A stretch of DNA of 64,000 nucleotides, from positions 1 to 64,000 of the forward strand of contig JAPPGP010000209.1 of NCBI GenBank assembly GCA_028821395.1. The letters run 5' to 3'. The translations under genes and the position numbers were made by a program. Shown here piece after piece: positions 28,244 through 37,496 of this stretch. Each line of letters opens with the position of its first letter. Position 1 is the stretch's first letter. This stretch comes from Defluviicoccus sp. GTDB lineage: Bacteria > Pseudomonadota > Alphaproteobacteria > MPNO01. The notes under the pieces are model-generated. The model was not told the origin of the DNA. It saw nothing but the letters and a program-made list of their open reading frames with translations, and made no database searches.

Positions 28244-29119
28244 GTGACGGGCTATCCGCCGGCCGTCCGGGGCGCCGTCTACATGACGCTGGCGGCGCTC
28301 TGCTGGACGGCGATGATGATCCTCGTCCGCGCGCTGGGTGGGGGATATTCGGTCTTCGAGATCCTGTTCGTCCGCAACCTGGTCACGGTGGCGGTCATCG
28401 TGCCGCTGTTGCTGAGAAGCGCCGGCGCGGCGTTCCGCACGCGCCGGCCGGGGCTTCACTGCACCCGCGTCGCCTTCGCCTATATCGGCATTTTGGGGCT
28501 GTTCTACGGCCTGCTCCACATCCCGGTCGCCGACGTGGTGGCGCTAAGCTTCACCCAGCCGCTGTTCATCGCCCTGCTCGCCGCCGCCCTGCTCGGCGAA
28601 GCGGTCGGGCTCGCGCGCTGGCGGGCGGTCGCGATCGGCTTTGCCGGCGTGCTGGTGATCCTGCGCCCCGGGTTCGCGGAGATCGGTGCAGCCACCCTCG
28701 CCGTGCTGGCCTCCGCGGCCGCCTACGGGGCGTCGAACATCTGCATCAAGAAGCTGATGACCACCGACACGCCGGCCCAGAGCACGCTATACGGCAATCT
28801 CCTGATGTTGCCGCTCTCCGCCCTGCCGGCCGCCTTCGTGTGGGTCACGCCGGGATGGTGGGACGCGCTGGCGATGATCGGCGTGGGGCTCGGCGGGATG
28901 GGCGGAATTTATTTCGTCTCGCGCGCCTATGCGGCGGCCGATGCGAGCGCGGTCGTGCCCTACGACTTCCTGCGGCTGCCGCTCGCGGCCGGCGCCGCCT
29001 GGCTGCTGTTCGGCGAGACCAGCGACGTCTGGATGCTGGCGGGCGCGGCGATCATCTTCGCAAGCTCCTACGCGCTGGTGCGCATCGAGGCGCGGGAGGC
29101 GAGGACCGGAGCTTCCTAA
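28244..29119 (+). CDS. EamA/DMT-family transporter
   Basis: A 291-residue inner-membrane protein with ten predicted membrane segments in two EamA repeats of five, as in drug/metabolite exporters. The second repeat starts near AVLASAAAYGASNI. GTG 28244 was chosen to give a short N-terminal tail before helix 1; ATG 28283 is an alternative 13 codons later, and neither has a strong ribosome-binding site. Its place just after two GST genes suggests export of a glutathione conjugate or metabolite, which is inference. Confidence 0.85.
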   Translation: MTGYPPAVRGAVYMTLAALCWTAMMILVRALGGGYSVFEILFVRNLVTVAVIVPLLLRSAGAAFRTRRPGLHCTRVAFAYIGILGLFYGLLHIPVADVVALSFTQPLFIALLAAALLGEAVGLARWRAVAIGFAGVLVILRPGFAEIGAATLAVLASAAAYGASNICIKKLMTTDTPAQSTLYGNLLMLPLSALPAAFVWVTPGWWDALAMIGVGLGGMGGIYFVSRAYAAADASAVVPYDFLRLPLAAGAAWLLFGETSDVWMLAGAAIIFASSYALVRIEAREARTGAS

Positions 29120-30330
29120 ACGACTCCCGCCTCGGCGAGGCGGGTGCGCTCGGCCTCGTCGATTCCGAGCAGGCCGCCGAGGATCTCGGCGTTGTGCTCG
29201 CCGAGCGCGGGGCCGGTCCTCAGCACGGCGCCCGGCGTGTCGGAGAGCCTGGGCGCGACGTTCTGCATGCGCATCGGGCCGAGCACGGGATCGGCGATTC
29301 GCACGATCGCCTCGCGCGCCCTGAAATGGGCGTCGGCCAGCATCTCCGGGGCGCGGTAGATGTCGCCGTTCGGGATGCCGTGCGCGTTCAGCCGCTCGAT
29401 CAGCGCCGGCGCCTCCAGAGTCGCGGTCCAGGCGGCGATGCGCGCATCCAGCTCGGCCTGGTTGTTGCCCCGCGCGATGTGGGTGGCATAGCGTTCGTCC
29501 GCCGCCAGCCCGGGCTCCTCCATCGCCTCGGCGAGGCGGGCGAACACGCTGTCCTGGTTGGCGCCGATCAGCACCATCTTGCCGTCCTTGGTCGGGTAGA
29601 CGTTGGACGGCGCGATCATCGGCAGGATCGAGCCCGTGCGCTCGCGCACATAGCCGCCGACATCGTACTCGGTGACCAGGCATTCCATCACCGCGAGCAC
29701 CGCCTCGTAGATCGCGCTGTCGACCACCTGGCCGCGCCCGGTGCGCCGGCGGTTGTGGATCGCCATCACCGCGCCGAGGGCGGCGAAGGTGGCAGCGAGC
29801 GTATCGCCGATGGAGATTCCGGTGCGGCTCGGCGGGGTCGCGGGGTCGCCCACCACGTAGCGCAGCCCGCCCATCGCCTCGCCGATCGCGCCATACCCCG
29901 CGCGCTGCGCGTAGGGCCCGGTCTGGCCATAGCCCGAGACGCGGACCATGACGATGCCCGGGTTGACCTCCGCAAGCCTGTCATAGCCGAGGTTCCAGCG
30001 CTCCATCGTGCCGGGGCGGAAGTTCTCGACGACGATGTCGGACTGCTCCGCGAGGCGCCGGACGATCGCCTGGCCCTCGGGTTCGCGCGCGTTCACCGTC
30101 ACCGACTTCTTGTTGCGCGCCAGCACCGGGAACCAGAGCTTCTTGCCGTGCGGCTTCTCCGCCCCCCATTCGCGCATCGGGTCGCCCTTGCCGGGCTGTT
30201 CGAGCTTGATCACCTCGGCGCCGAAATCGGCGAGCAACTGGCCGCAGAACGGCCCGGCGATGAGCTGGCCCATCTCGAGCACGCGCAAGTCGTTGAGCGG
30301 CCCCTGTCGGTCTGCGGGATCGATCGGCAT
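29116..30330 (-). CDS. Class III CoA-transferase (CaiB/BaiF family)
   Basis: A 404-residue family III CoA-transferase that moves CoA between carboxylic acids. It has LRVLEMGQLIAGPFCGQLLADFG at the start (given in part: MGQLIAGPFCGQLLADFGAE), VVENFRPGTMERWNLG, and VSGYGQTGPYA. The usual catalytic aspartate of this family lies just after GPYA...; here the stretch reads RAGYGAIGEAMGG with Gly where Asp is expected, as I believe occurs in one subfamily. Start ATG 30330 (MPID) or 30339 (MVTM); CAGGA lies just upstream. Its stop overlaps the convergent DMT gene by 4 nt. Confidence 0.88.
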   Translation of the reverse strand: MPIDPADRQGPLNDLRVLEMGQLIAGPFCGQLLADFGAEVIKLEQPGKGDPMREWGAEKPHGKKLWFPVLARNKKSVTVNAREPEGQAIVRRLAEQSDIVVENFRPGTMERWNLGYDRLAEVNPGIVMVRVSGYGQTGPYAQRAGYGAIGEAMGGLRYVVGDPATPPSRTGISIGDTLAATFAALGAVMAIHNRRRTGRGQVVDSAIYEAVLAVMECLVTEYDVGGYVRERTGSILPMIAPSNVYPTKDGKMVLIGANQDSVFARLAEAMEEPGLAADERYATHIARGNNQAELDARIAAWTATLEAPALIERLNAHGIPNGDIYRAPEMLADAHFRAREAIVRIADPVLGPMRMQNVAPRLSDTPGAVLRTGPALGEHNAEILGGLLGIDEAERTRLAEAGVV

Positions 30331-30397
30331 GGTCACCATTCCTGAGCGGGGTCGGGAATCTTGGTTGCGCCCCCGCCCGGGTGTCAACGGCGCCCGG

Positions 30398-31066
30398 TCA
30401 GGAGCTGGTTCCCAGCCGGGAGGCGAGGAACCGCCGGCCGATCCCGATCCCGGCCTCGTCGATGCCGTGGCCGAGCCCGGGCCTGACATGGGCGGCGACG
30501 TCGAAGCCGTTCTCGGTGAGCGCCGCCTCGGCGTGCTGCAGGCGGTGGAGCGGCAGCAGCTCGTCCGAATCGCCATGCACCAGGACCACCGGCGGGCGCG
30601 AGACCGTCTCCGCGGCCAGCAGGTCCGCCCCTTCGAGCCGCCCGGAATAGCCGAGCACCCCGGCGCAGGGTGCCGCCCGCCTCGGCGCCACGAACAGCGA
30701 CATCATCGTCCCCTGGCTGAAACCCAGCAGAGCGAGCCGATCCTCGGCGATGCCGAGGGCGGCGATGCGCTCGTCGATGAAGCCATCGAGGATCGCCGCG
30801 GCGTGGCGGATTTCCGCGAGACGCGAGACCGGATCCTCGTTCCAGACGTTGAACCACTGGCGGCCGAACGGCGCCATCTCGCACCGTTGAGGGGCGTGCG
30901 GCGAGACGAAGGCGGTGCCGGGCAGGGTTTGCGCGAAATGCGGCGCGAGACCGATCAGGTCGTTGCCGTCCGCGCCGTAGCCGTGCACCAGAACCACCAG
31001 CGAATCCGGCGTGCCGACCGATGCCGGCCCCGCCTCCGGCCCGGCCAGCTGAATGAGATTGGCCAC
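30398..31066 (-). CDS. Phospholipase/carboxylesterase-family alpha/beta hydrolase
   Basis: A 222-residue serine hydrolase of the acyl-protein-thioesterase/carboxylesterase type. Oxyanion-hole region VVLVHGYGADGNDL, nucleophile GFSQGT (Ser in GxSxG), acid HGDSDE and His GLGHGID are visible in the right order. No signal peptide, so it is cytosolic. It is a single gene 67 nt upstream (in transcription) of the CoA-transferase gene start region and on the same strand. The natural ester is unknown. Confidence 0.9.
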   Translation of the reverse strand: MANLIQLAGPEAGPASVGTPDSLVVLVHGYGADGNDLIGLAPHFAQTLPGTAFVSPHAPQRCEMAPFGRQWFNVWNEDPVSRLAEIRHAAAILDGFIDERIAALGIAEDRLALLGFSQGTMMSLFVAPRRAAPCAGVLGYSGRLEGADLLAAETVSRPPVVLVHGDSDELLPLHRLQHAEAALTENGFDVAAHVRPGLGHGIDEAGIGIGRRFLASRLGTSS

Positions 31067-31282
31067 TTTGCGCCCGGCTCCCCCAGTGTCGCGGGGTGTC
31101 TACAGTCGCGCGAGGGCCATATCAAGCGGAACAGCGCCGACCCCGGATCGGGTAAGATTGCCCCCACCGGTCAGCGCGTAGCGACTTGGACGGAAACCTT
31201 GGGCTTGACCGATCCGACCGATCCATCCTGGCAGCGTCGAAGGGGCCTGCTTCACCGAGACGGCGCCCCGGTTTCGCGCTCG

Positions 31283-31849
31283 ATGGCAATCCGGCTCGCG
31301 CTGATCTGCCTCGTCCTGAGCCCGGTCGGCGCATGGACGATCTACAAGCCCGCCCGGGTGCTGGCACCGGAGTGGGCGGGCGTCTCCTGCGTGAGCGAGT
31401 CGATCTGCACCGACGATACGTCGCGCGCCGCGGAAGCCGCCGCCCTGTACGACAGCGCGTATGCCTTCGTCGCCTCTTCGGTCGGGACCATCGAAACCAG
31501 GCCCCGGGTGATCTTCTGCGCCTCGCCGGCGTGCTTCCGGTCGTTCGGGTTCGATCGGGCGGCGGCCCACACCGTCGGGGTCTCCGGCATCGTTCTGGCC
31601 CCGCGCGGCTGGCGGGACTACATCCTGCGCCACGAGATGATCCACCATCTTCAGGCCGAGCGGCTGGGCGTCATCCGCCAGTGGCGCATGCCCGTCTGGT
31701 TCTCGGAGGGGATGGCCTATGCGTTCAGCGAAGATCCCCGACCCGAGCTCGGCGAGCCCCGGCAGGGCCACCGCGAGCGGTTCAGGCGCTGGTACCGGTC
31801 GGTCGGCAGGGAGAAATTGTGGTCCGAGGCGCGCAAGCTCTGGCCGTGA
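31283..31849 (+). CDS. Membrane-anchored or secreted HExxH protein (peptidase MA-like)
   Basis: A 188-residue protein with an N-terminal hydrophobic segment MAIRLALICLVLSPVGAW that is a signal peptide or anchor. A zinc-peptidase HEMIH motif (RHEMIHHLQ) lies mid-protein, followed by WFSEGMAYAFS, whose glutamate is placed as the third zinc ligand of gluzincins. The mature domain contains four cysteines that could form disulfides. I do not recognise a specific named family beyond this. The ATG at 31283 is preceded by no clear ribosome-binding site; a longer frame exists but the hydrophobic start supports this one. Confidence 0.65.
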   Translation: MAIRLALICLVLSPVGAWTIYKPARVLAPEWAGVSCVSESICTDDTSRAAEAAALYDSAYAFVASSVGTIETRPRVIFCASPACFRSFGFDRAAAHTVGVSGIVLAPRGWRDYILRHEMIHHLQAERLGVIRQWRMPVWFSEGMAYAFSEDPRPELGEPRQGHRERFRRWYRSVGREKLWSEARKLWP

Positions 31850-31854
31850 CCCGC

Positions 31855-32496
31855 TTACGCCGCCGCCCGCCCCCGGCGCCTGGCGTTGAGGTAGTGGTGC
31901 CAGAGGATGCGCGCGGCAACCGACCGCCAGGGCCGCCACGCCTCGCCGATGGCCTGCATCGCTTTCTCGTCGGGGCGGGTATCGAGTCCCTTCACCGCCC
32001 GCGCCGCCTCTTGCAGGGCGAGGTCGCGGGCGGGCCATACGTCCGGCCGTTGGAGCGCGCTCAACAGGTAGATATCGACCGTCCAGTCGCCGATGCCCTT
32101 GATCGGGATCAGGGCGGCGCGCACCGCCTCGTCCGCGGCGCGGCCGAGCTTGCGGAAATCGATCCCGCCGGAGGCCGCCGCCACGGCCAGGCCGTGGACG
32201 TAGCGGGCCTTCTGGCGCGACAGCCCGGCCTCTCTCATCCGTTCCTCGCCGAGCGCGAGGATTGCGCCGGGCTCGATCGCGCCGGCGCGCTGTTCGAGCC
32301 TGGCGAAGGTCGCCTCGGCCGAAGCCAGCGAGACCTGCTGTTCGAGGATCAGCAGCACCAGGGTGGCGAATCCCTGCTTCCGCCTCCAGCGCGGCGGGGC
32401 GCCGTGATCCGCCACCACCCGGCCGAGCGCCGGGTCGCGCGCGGCGAGCTCGGCGATCGCCGCCTCGTAGGATGCGCGGGTGAGGGCGATACCCAT
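31855..32496 (-). CDS. DNA-3-methyladenine glycosylase II-like (AlkA/HhH-GPD) protein
   Basis: A 213-residue helix-hairpin-helix base-excision glycosylase. LEQQVSLASAEATFARLE, the hairpin LIPIKGIGDWTVDIYLL and the catalytic-Asp region WPARDLALQEA are visible. It lacks the N-terminal domain of E. coli AlkA and any Cys cluster, like short bacterial AlkA2 forms. It removes alkylated purines. It is divergent from gluQ with 31 nt between starts and convergent with the HExxH gene. Confidence 0.9.
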   Translation of the reverse strand: MGIALTRASYEAAIAELAARDPALGRVVADHGAPPRWRRKQGFATLVLLILEQQVSLASAEATFARLEQRAGAIEPGAILALGEERMREAGLSRQKARYVHGLAVAAASGGIDFRKLGRAADEAVRAALIPIKGIGDWTVDIYLLSALQRPDVWPARDLALQEAARAVKGLDTRPDEKAMQAIGEAWRPWRSVAARILWHHYLNARRRGRAAA

Positions 32497-32527
32497 CTCC
32501 GGCGCTCTATGGCATAGAACCGCGACC

Positions 32528-33367
32528 ATGGCAAAGCGCGGCGCCGTCACCCGTTTCGCACCGAGCCCGACCGGGCTGCTGCATCTGGGGCACGCCCATT
32601 CGGCGCTGTTCGCCCACGCGCTGGCCGGAGAGGGCGGCCGGTTCCTGCTCCGCATCGAGGACATCGACCGCGGCCGTTGTCGGCCCGAATTCCAGGCGGC
32701 GATCCACGAGGACCTCGCCTGGCTCGGCCTCCGCTGGGAGGCCGGCGTCCGGCGCCAGTCGGAGCACATGGCGGACTACGCCCGCGCGCTCGATGCCCTC
32801 GACGGGATGGGGCTGGTCTATCCCTGTTTCTGCACGCGGGCCGAAATCAGGGCGGAGATCGTGCGCTCGGGCGCCGCTCCGCACGGGCCGGACGGCCCGC
32901 TCTATCCCGGCACCTGCCGCGGGCTCGCCGATGCGGCGGCGCGCGTCGCGGCCGGGGAGAGCCATGCGCTTCGCCTCGACATGGGCCGCGCCGTGGCGCG
33001 CGCCGGCCCGCTCGCCTGGCACGACCGCGGGAGGGGCCGGGTCGCGGCGCGGCCCGAAATCTTCGGCGACGCGGTGCTCGCCCGCAAGGACACGCCCACC
33101 AGCTACCACCTCGCGGTCACGGTCGACGACGCCATTCAGGGGGTGAGCCTGGTGACCCGCGGCGCCGATCTGTTCCAGGCGACCCATGTTCACCGCCTGC
33201 TGCAGGCGCTGCTCGGCCTCGGCGTGCCGGAATACCGCCACCACCGTCTGCTCGCCGACGACAAGGGGCAGCGCCTCGCCAAGCGCCACGACAGCCTCGC
33301 CATCCGACGCTTGCGCGAACGCGGCTACACGGCCGACGAGGTCCGCGCGATGGCGGGAATCGGCTAG
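32528..33367 (+). CDS. gluQ: Glutamyl-Q tRNA(Asp) synthetase
   Basis: A 279-residue GluRS-like catalytic domain without the anticodon-binding domain; it glutamylates queuosine at position 34 of tRNA(Asp). It has FAPSPTGLLHLGHAHSA (class I HxGH), zinc ligands CFC (YPCFCTR) and Y-x3-C (YPGTCRG), and KLAKRHDS as the KMSKS equivalent. ATG 32528 begins MAKRGAVTRFAPSPTG. Its stop overlaps the convergent acyl-CoA ligase gene by 4 nt. Confidence 0.96.
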   Translation: MAKRGAVTRFAPSPTGLLHLGHAHSALFAHALAGEGGRFLLRIEDIDRGRCRPEFQAAIHEDLAWLGLRWEAGVRRQSEHMADYARALDALDGMGLVYPCFCTRAEIRAEIVRSGAAPHGPDGPLYPGTCRGLADAAARVAAGESHALRLDMGRAVARAGPLAWHDRGRGRVAARPEIFGDAVLARKDTPTSYHLAVTVDDAIQGVSLVTRGADLFQATHVHRLLQALLGLGVPEYRHHRLLADDKGQRLAKRHDSLAIRRLRERGYTADEVRAMAGIG

Positions 33368-34821
33368 GTCGACAGCCCTCCGCGCTCGATTTGCGCGCGC
33401 AAGGCGCGCCGGTCCGCCTTGCCGGTACGCCCTGTGGGCAGGGCGTCGCCGATATGGACGGCGTCGGGGCGCTTGTAGCCGTCGATGCGGCCCGCAGCCC
33501 AGGCGCGGAGGTCGCCCGCGGTCGGCGCGGCGCCCAGACGCGGGACGATCAGCACGTGGATCGCCTCGCCCAGCCGCTCGTCGGCTACGCCGGTCGCCAG
33601 CGCGTTGCCGACATCGGGGTGCTCCAGATAGAGCCGTTCCACCTCGAGCGGAGAGATCTTGTGGCCGCCGCGAACGATCAGCTCCTTCGCCCGGCCGATC
33701 AGCTCGACGAACCCGTCGGCGCGTTCCCGCGCCAGGTCGCCGGTGAGGAAATAGCCGTCCGCGTCGTAGCTCGCCGCGGTCAGCCCTGGGTCATCGAGGT
33801 AGCCGAGCATGTGGTAGGGCGATCGCAGCGCGAGCTCGCCATCCACCGCGAGGCGGTACTCGATGTCCTTGCCGGGCCGGCCGATGCTGCCGGCGGCCGC
33901 GTCGTAGTCGTCCGGCCGGACATAGAAATCGGCGGTTCCGCACTCGGTCATCCCGTACACGTCCCACAGCCGGACGCCCGGAAAGGCGCCGCGCAGCCGG
34001 CGCGCCAGCACGGCGGGCAAGACCTCGCCCCCCGACATCATGTGCCCGGCCCAGGGATGCCGCGCGCCGCCCAGCTCCGCCAGCATCGCGCGCAGCATCG
34101 TCGGCACGAACGGCGCCCGGTCGATGCCGCCATCGGCGAGATCGCCCAGCAGACCGGCCGCATCGAAACGTTGGCGCAGATGGACGGTGCCGCCGTGGCG
34201 GAGCGTGATCTGCGCCACCCATTGGGCGAAGGCGAAATTCAGCTGCAGCGGCACGAGGCTCCGCGTGCCGTCCTCGAAGCCGATCTCGCTGTCGATCCGG
34301 TCGAGCTTGGCGGAGAATCGCCGGTGTCCCACCACCATGGCCTTGGGCTCGCCGGTGGTGCCGGAAGAAAACAGGATGAAGCCCGCGCCTTCCAGCAGCG
34401 GGCGCGGGGGCGGCGGCTCGCGGCCGAGCAGCCGAACCGTGGCCGGGGCTCGCAGAGAGGCGGGCGCGGCAAGCTCCGGGTCGGCGTTGACGACGATGCG
34501 CGCGCCGATCTTGCGCAGCGCGCCCGCGGCCGACTTCTCCACCGAATTTCGATGAACCGGCACCGCGACGCCGCCCGCGAGCCAGACCGCGAGGAGGGCA
34601 ATAACGTCGCGCGCGCGGTTGGAGGTCGCGACGGCGACCGGCTCGTGCGGCGCGAGGCCTTCCGCCCGCAACCGGTCGGCAAGAGTTTCGGCCCCGGCCC
34701 GCAGACCGGCATAGGCGAACGCCTCGGCCCCGTCATCGAGCGCGGGTCGGTCCGGATAGGCGCGGCAAGCTTCGAGGAGGCGGGCCGCCAGCGCTCCCGG
34801 AACCGCATGCTCCTTCGCCAC
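33364..34821 (-). CDS. AMP-dependent acyl-CoA/aryl-CoA ligase
   Basis: A 485-residue ANL-superfamily adenylating enzyme. P-loop LFSSGTTGEPKAMVVGHR, A5 motif VYGMTECGT, A7 YFLTGDLARE, A8 hinge RAKELIVRGGHKISPLEVE and C-terminal catalytic Lys GRTGKADR are all present. It activates a carboxylic acid to its CoA thioester. Start GTG 34821 has GGAG about 10 nt upstream. It is divergent from an enoyl-CoA hydratase gene (82 nt between starts), suggesting a shared acid catabolic role. The acid is not identifiable. Confidence 0.92.
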   Translation of the reverse strand: MAKEHAVPGALAARLLEACRAYPDRPALDDGAEAFAYAGLRAGAETLADRLRAEGLAPHEPVAVATSNRARDVIALLAVWLAGGVAVPVHRNSVEKSAAGALRKIGARIVVNADPELAAPASLRAPATVRLLGREPPPPRPLLEGAGFILFSSGTTGEPKAMVVGHRRFSAKLDRIDSEIGFEDGTRSLVPLQLNFAFAQWVAQITLRHGGTVHLRQRFDAAGLLGDLADGGIDRAPFVPTMLRAMLAELGGARHPWAGHMMSGGEVLPAVLARRLRGAFPGVRLWDVYGMTECGTADFYVRPDDYDAAAGSIGRPGKDIEYRLAVDGELALRSPYHMLGYLDDPGLTAASYDADGYFLTGDLARERADGFVELIGRAKELIVRGGHKISPLEVERLYLEHPDVGNALATGVADERLGEAIHVLIVPRLGAAPTAGDLRAWAAGRIDGYKRPDAVHIGDALPTGRTGKADRRALRAQIERGGLST

Positions 34822-34903
34822 TGCTATAGTCTCCGTGAAAGCGGCGACACCGGCGTGGGAGCTTCCCACCCGTCCGCCGGACGCGCAAGCGAGGGGCGAG
34901 ACC

Positions 34904-35731
34904 GTGGCGTACCGGCACCTGATCCTGGAACGGCGGGGCGACGTGGCCGTCATCACGCTCGACCGCCCGGCGCGCGCCAACGCGATGCACAGGCCGCTGC
35001 TGGGCGAGATGACGGCCGCATGCGCCGAGGTCGAAGCCGATGACGGCGTCCGCGTCGTCGTGCTGACCGGCGCCGGCAACGCCTTCTCCTCGGGATTCGA
35101 CCTGAAGGAGCAGGCCGAGAGCCCGCCCGTGGGCGTCGCCGGCTGGCGGGCCGTATTGCGCCAGGATTTCGACGCGGTGATGCGGTTCTGGCACCTCGGC
35201 AAGCCGTCGATCGCCGCCGTGAAAGGTCCGGCGCTGGCCAGCGGGTTCGAGCTCGCCTGCGCCTGCGACATCACCATCGCCGGCGAAGACGCGGTGTTCG
35301 GCGAGCCGGAGCTGAAATTCGGCGCCGGCATCGTGGTCATGCTGCTGCCGTGGCTCGCCGGCCCGAAGCTCGCGAAGGAAGTGTTTTTCACCGGCGCCGA
35401 CCGGATCCCGGCCCGGCGCGCTTACGAGATGGGGCTGGTCAACCGGGTCGTGCCGGCGGGCGAGGAGCTCGAGAGCGCGCTGGCGATGGCGCGCGAGATC
35501 GCCGTGATCGACCCGAACCTGGTGCGCCAGACCAAGCTCGCGGTGAACCGCTCGATGGAATTGATGGGCATGGGCGAGGCGCTGGAAATGGCGCTCGACA
35601 TCGACCTGCACATCGAAGCGGAGGGCTCGCCGGACAAATGCGCCTTCCTGGAGGTCGCCCGGCGCGACGGGCTGCGCGCTGCGCTCGCCTGGCGCGACGC
35701 CCGCTTCGCGGCGGCTCGCGGGGCGGGCTGA
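34904..35731 (+). CDS. Enoyl-CoA hydratase/isomerase family protein
   Basis: A 275-residue crotonase. It has ITLDRPARANAM, the oxyanion/CoA segment GNAFSSGFDLKEQ, KGPALASGFELACACDI and FGEPELKFGA, where the two glutamates sit in or near the hydratase positions. GTG 34904 was chosen because GAGGGGCGAG precedes it and the protein then begins MAYRHLILERRGDVAVI; an in-frame start at 34835 lacks support. Divergent from the acyl-CoA ligase gene. It may hydrate, isomerise or dehydrate; the reaction is unspecified. Confidence 0.92.
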   Translation: MAYRHLILERRGDVAVITLDRPARANAMHRPLLGEMTAACAEVEADDGVRVVVLTGAGNAFSSGFDLKEQAESPPVGVAGWRAVLRQDFDAVMRFWHLGKPSIAAVKGPALASGFELACACDITIAGEDAVFGEPELKFGAGIVVMLLPWLAGPKLAKEVFFTGADRIPARRAYEMGLVNRVVPAGEELESALAMAREIAVIDPNLVRQTKLAVNRSMELMGMGEALEMALDIDLHIEAEGSPDKCAFLEVARRDGLRAALAWRDARFAAARGAG

Positions 35732-35763
35732 CGGCGCTATCCTGTGCGGAACTGCGGATCCGG

Positions 35764-36564
35764 TTACGGTGTCTGGCGCCGCAGCCAGTCGACTATCGTG
35801 CGCATCGCCTTGTCGGCTTCCTCGATCAGGAAAAAGTGGCTGCTACGCTCGAAGATGACGGTTTCGGCGTCGGGCATCCGTTCCTGCATCCAGCGCGTCG
35901 CGGTCATCGAGCAGACAGGGTCCAGCGCGCCGGCCATGATCAGCGTGGGACAGGCGATCTCGCCCAGGCGGTCCAGCGTGTCGTGCGCGATGCAGGCCTT
36001 GTTGAGGTTGACGTAGGAGATCTTGCTCCGCGCCTCGTCGCCGATGATCGCCGTCATCTGGGCGACCGCCTCGGGGTTGTCGTTGTAGAACCCGGGCGCG
36101 AAGAACAACCATGCGCCGTGCCGCGCCCAGTCGGCCCAGTTGTCGCGCCATTCCAGGATCTCGCGCATATTGGTCAGCACGAGGGCGCCGAGCGCGTCGA
36201 GCCTGGCGAACGAGGCGGCCATCGCAATGGACTGTACCCTGTGCGGCGCGAGCAAGGACATGTGCTGGGCGATCGACCCCCCCATCGAGCGCCCGACCAC
36301 GTGAGCGCGCTCGATGCCGAGCTCCTCCATCAGCGACAGCGTCGCCCGCGCCAGATCCTCGGTGGTCGCCGGCGCGTCCACGTCGCTGCTCTCGCCCGAG
36401 CCCGGATTGTCGAACGCGACGACCCGGTAGTCGCCTTTGAGCGCGGCGATCTGCGGCATCCATGCCCTGTGGTCCCCGGCGAGACCGTGGATCAGCACGA
36501 CGGGGAAGCCCGTCCCCTCTTCGACGTAGTGCAGCCTGAAACGGCCGGTGTCCAGCGACGGCAT
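35764..36564 (-). CDS. Alpha/beta-fold hydrolase
   Basis: A 266-residue hydrolase. LHYVEEGTGFPVVLIHGLAG, nucleophile GRSMGGS, acid GALDPVC and the His loop SSHFFLIEEAD are in canonical order. It resembles 3-oxoadipate enol-lactonase or meta-cleavage-type hydrolases. ATG 36564 follows an excellent GGGAGGAGG. It is second in a two-gene operon after the isochorismatase-family gene (25-nt gap), and this operon diverges from the TRAP transporter genes. Both hydrolases could process what the transporter brings in. Confidence 0.9.
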   Translation of the reverse strand: MPSLDTGRFRLHYVEEGTGFPVVLIHGLAGDHRAWMPQIAALKGDYRVVAFDNPGSGESSDVDAPATTEDLARATLSLMEELGIERAHVVGRSMGGSIAQHMSLLAPHRVQSIAMAASFARLDALGALVLTNMREILEWRDNWADWARHGAWLFFAPGFYNDNPEAVAQMTAIIGDEARSKISYVNLNKACIAHDTLDRLGEIACPTLIMAGALDPVCSMTATRWMQERMPDAETVIFERSSHFFLIEEADKAMRTIVDWLRRQTP

Positions 36565-36589
36565 TTCCACCTCCTCCCGGCGCGGCGAC

Positions 36590-37318
36590 TCAGTCGTTGA
36601 GCGCGCGCCCTTCCTCGAGCTTTTGCTTGAATTCCTCGTTGGTCAGCACCCAGCCCAGGCAGCGCGAGACCTGCTGCAACCCGAAGACATGCAGGTCGTC
36701 GCCGTACATGCTGGCCACGCAGTCCGAAAGCACGATCGTGCGGTAGTTGTTGTTGAAGGCGGTGAACGCGGTGTTGAGGATGCAGGTATTGGTGTTGATG
36801 CCCATCAGGCAGATCGTCTTGGCGCCGACATTGCGCAGCAGCAGTTCGAGGTCCGTGCCCATGAAGCAGTCGAGCCGCTTCTTGTTGTTGATGACGTAAT
36901 CGCCCTCCGCATAGAGCTCGGGGATGATCTGCGTCTGCGGCGTCCCTTCGATGTTGTGGTCGTTGACCGTGCTCTTGCGGCCGGGGGTGAGGCGGTTCTC
37001 CTCCTCGGTGATCTCGGTCATGCAGACCCAGAACGGCTGGGTCATCCATTCGCTGCCAAGACCCGGGATCTTGCGCAGGATGAGGATGACGTGGATCACC
37101 GGGACGCCCTGGCTCCGCGCGTGATCGAGGAGGTCCTTCCCACTGGCGATAACCCGCGCGCAGTCCTCGAGGCTCGCGGGCAGCGTCGCGATCTCGGGAT
37201 CGAGATGGCCGCGATGCATGTCAATGGCGACGATCGCGGTCTCGCGCGGCCGGAGTTCCAGCATGTCCATCATCTTGCTGGTCATGTTGGAGCGATCGAC
37301 GATTTCCACCGTGGTCAT
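36590..37318 (-). CDS. Isochorismatase-family cysteine hydrolase
   Basis: A 242-residue cysteine hydrolase of the isochorismatase/nicotinamidase group. Catalytic triad candidates are D33 (AIVAIDMHRGH), a Lys of NNKKRLDCF, and Cys in GINTNTCILNTAF. Family members hydrolyse amides such as N-carbamoyl compounds, biuret or nicotinamide, or vinyl ethers; substrate unknown. ATG 37318 has GAGAGAGGGAAG upstream. A fragment of its first 32 codons recurs at 39352-39447, showing that the end of this gene lies inside the tandem duplication. Confidence 0.9.
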   Translation of the reverse strand: MTTVEIVDRSNMTSKMMDMLELRPRETAIVAIDMHRGHLDPEIATLPASLEDCARVIASGKDLLDHARSQGVPVIHVILILRKIPGLGSEWMTQPFWVCMTEITEEENRLTPGRKSTVNDHNIEGTPQTQIIPELYAEGDYVINNKKRLDCFMGTDLELLLRNVGAKTICLMGINTNTCILNTAFTAFNNNYRTIVLSDCVASMYGDDLHVFGLQQVSRCLGWVLTNEEFKQKLEEGRALND

Positions 37319-37496
37319 GGCTGGCTTCCCTCTCTCGTTGCGCCGTCGGCATCTCGACGTCGAAACCGCGGGTTCGCGGGCGGGCCGAAGCGCGGGATAC
37401 GCCGGTTCGACGGCTAACGGGACCGCGCCTTGACCGGCACGATTCCCGACCATTAGCATAGCCCGCAAGACCACGAAATAAACAGGGGAGGAGAGG

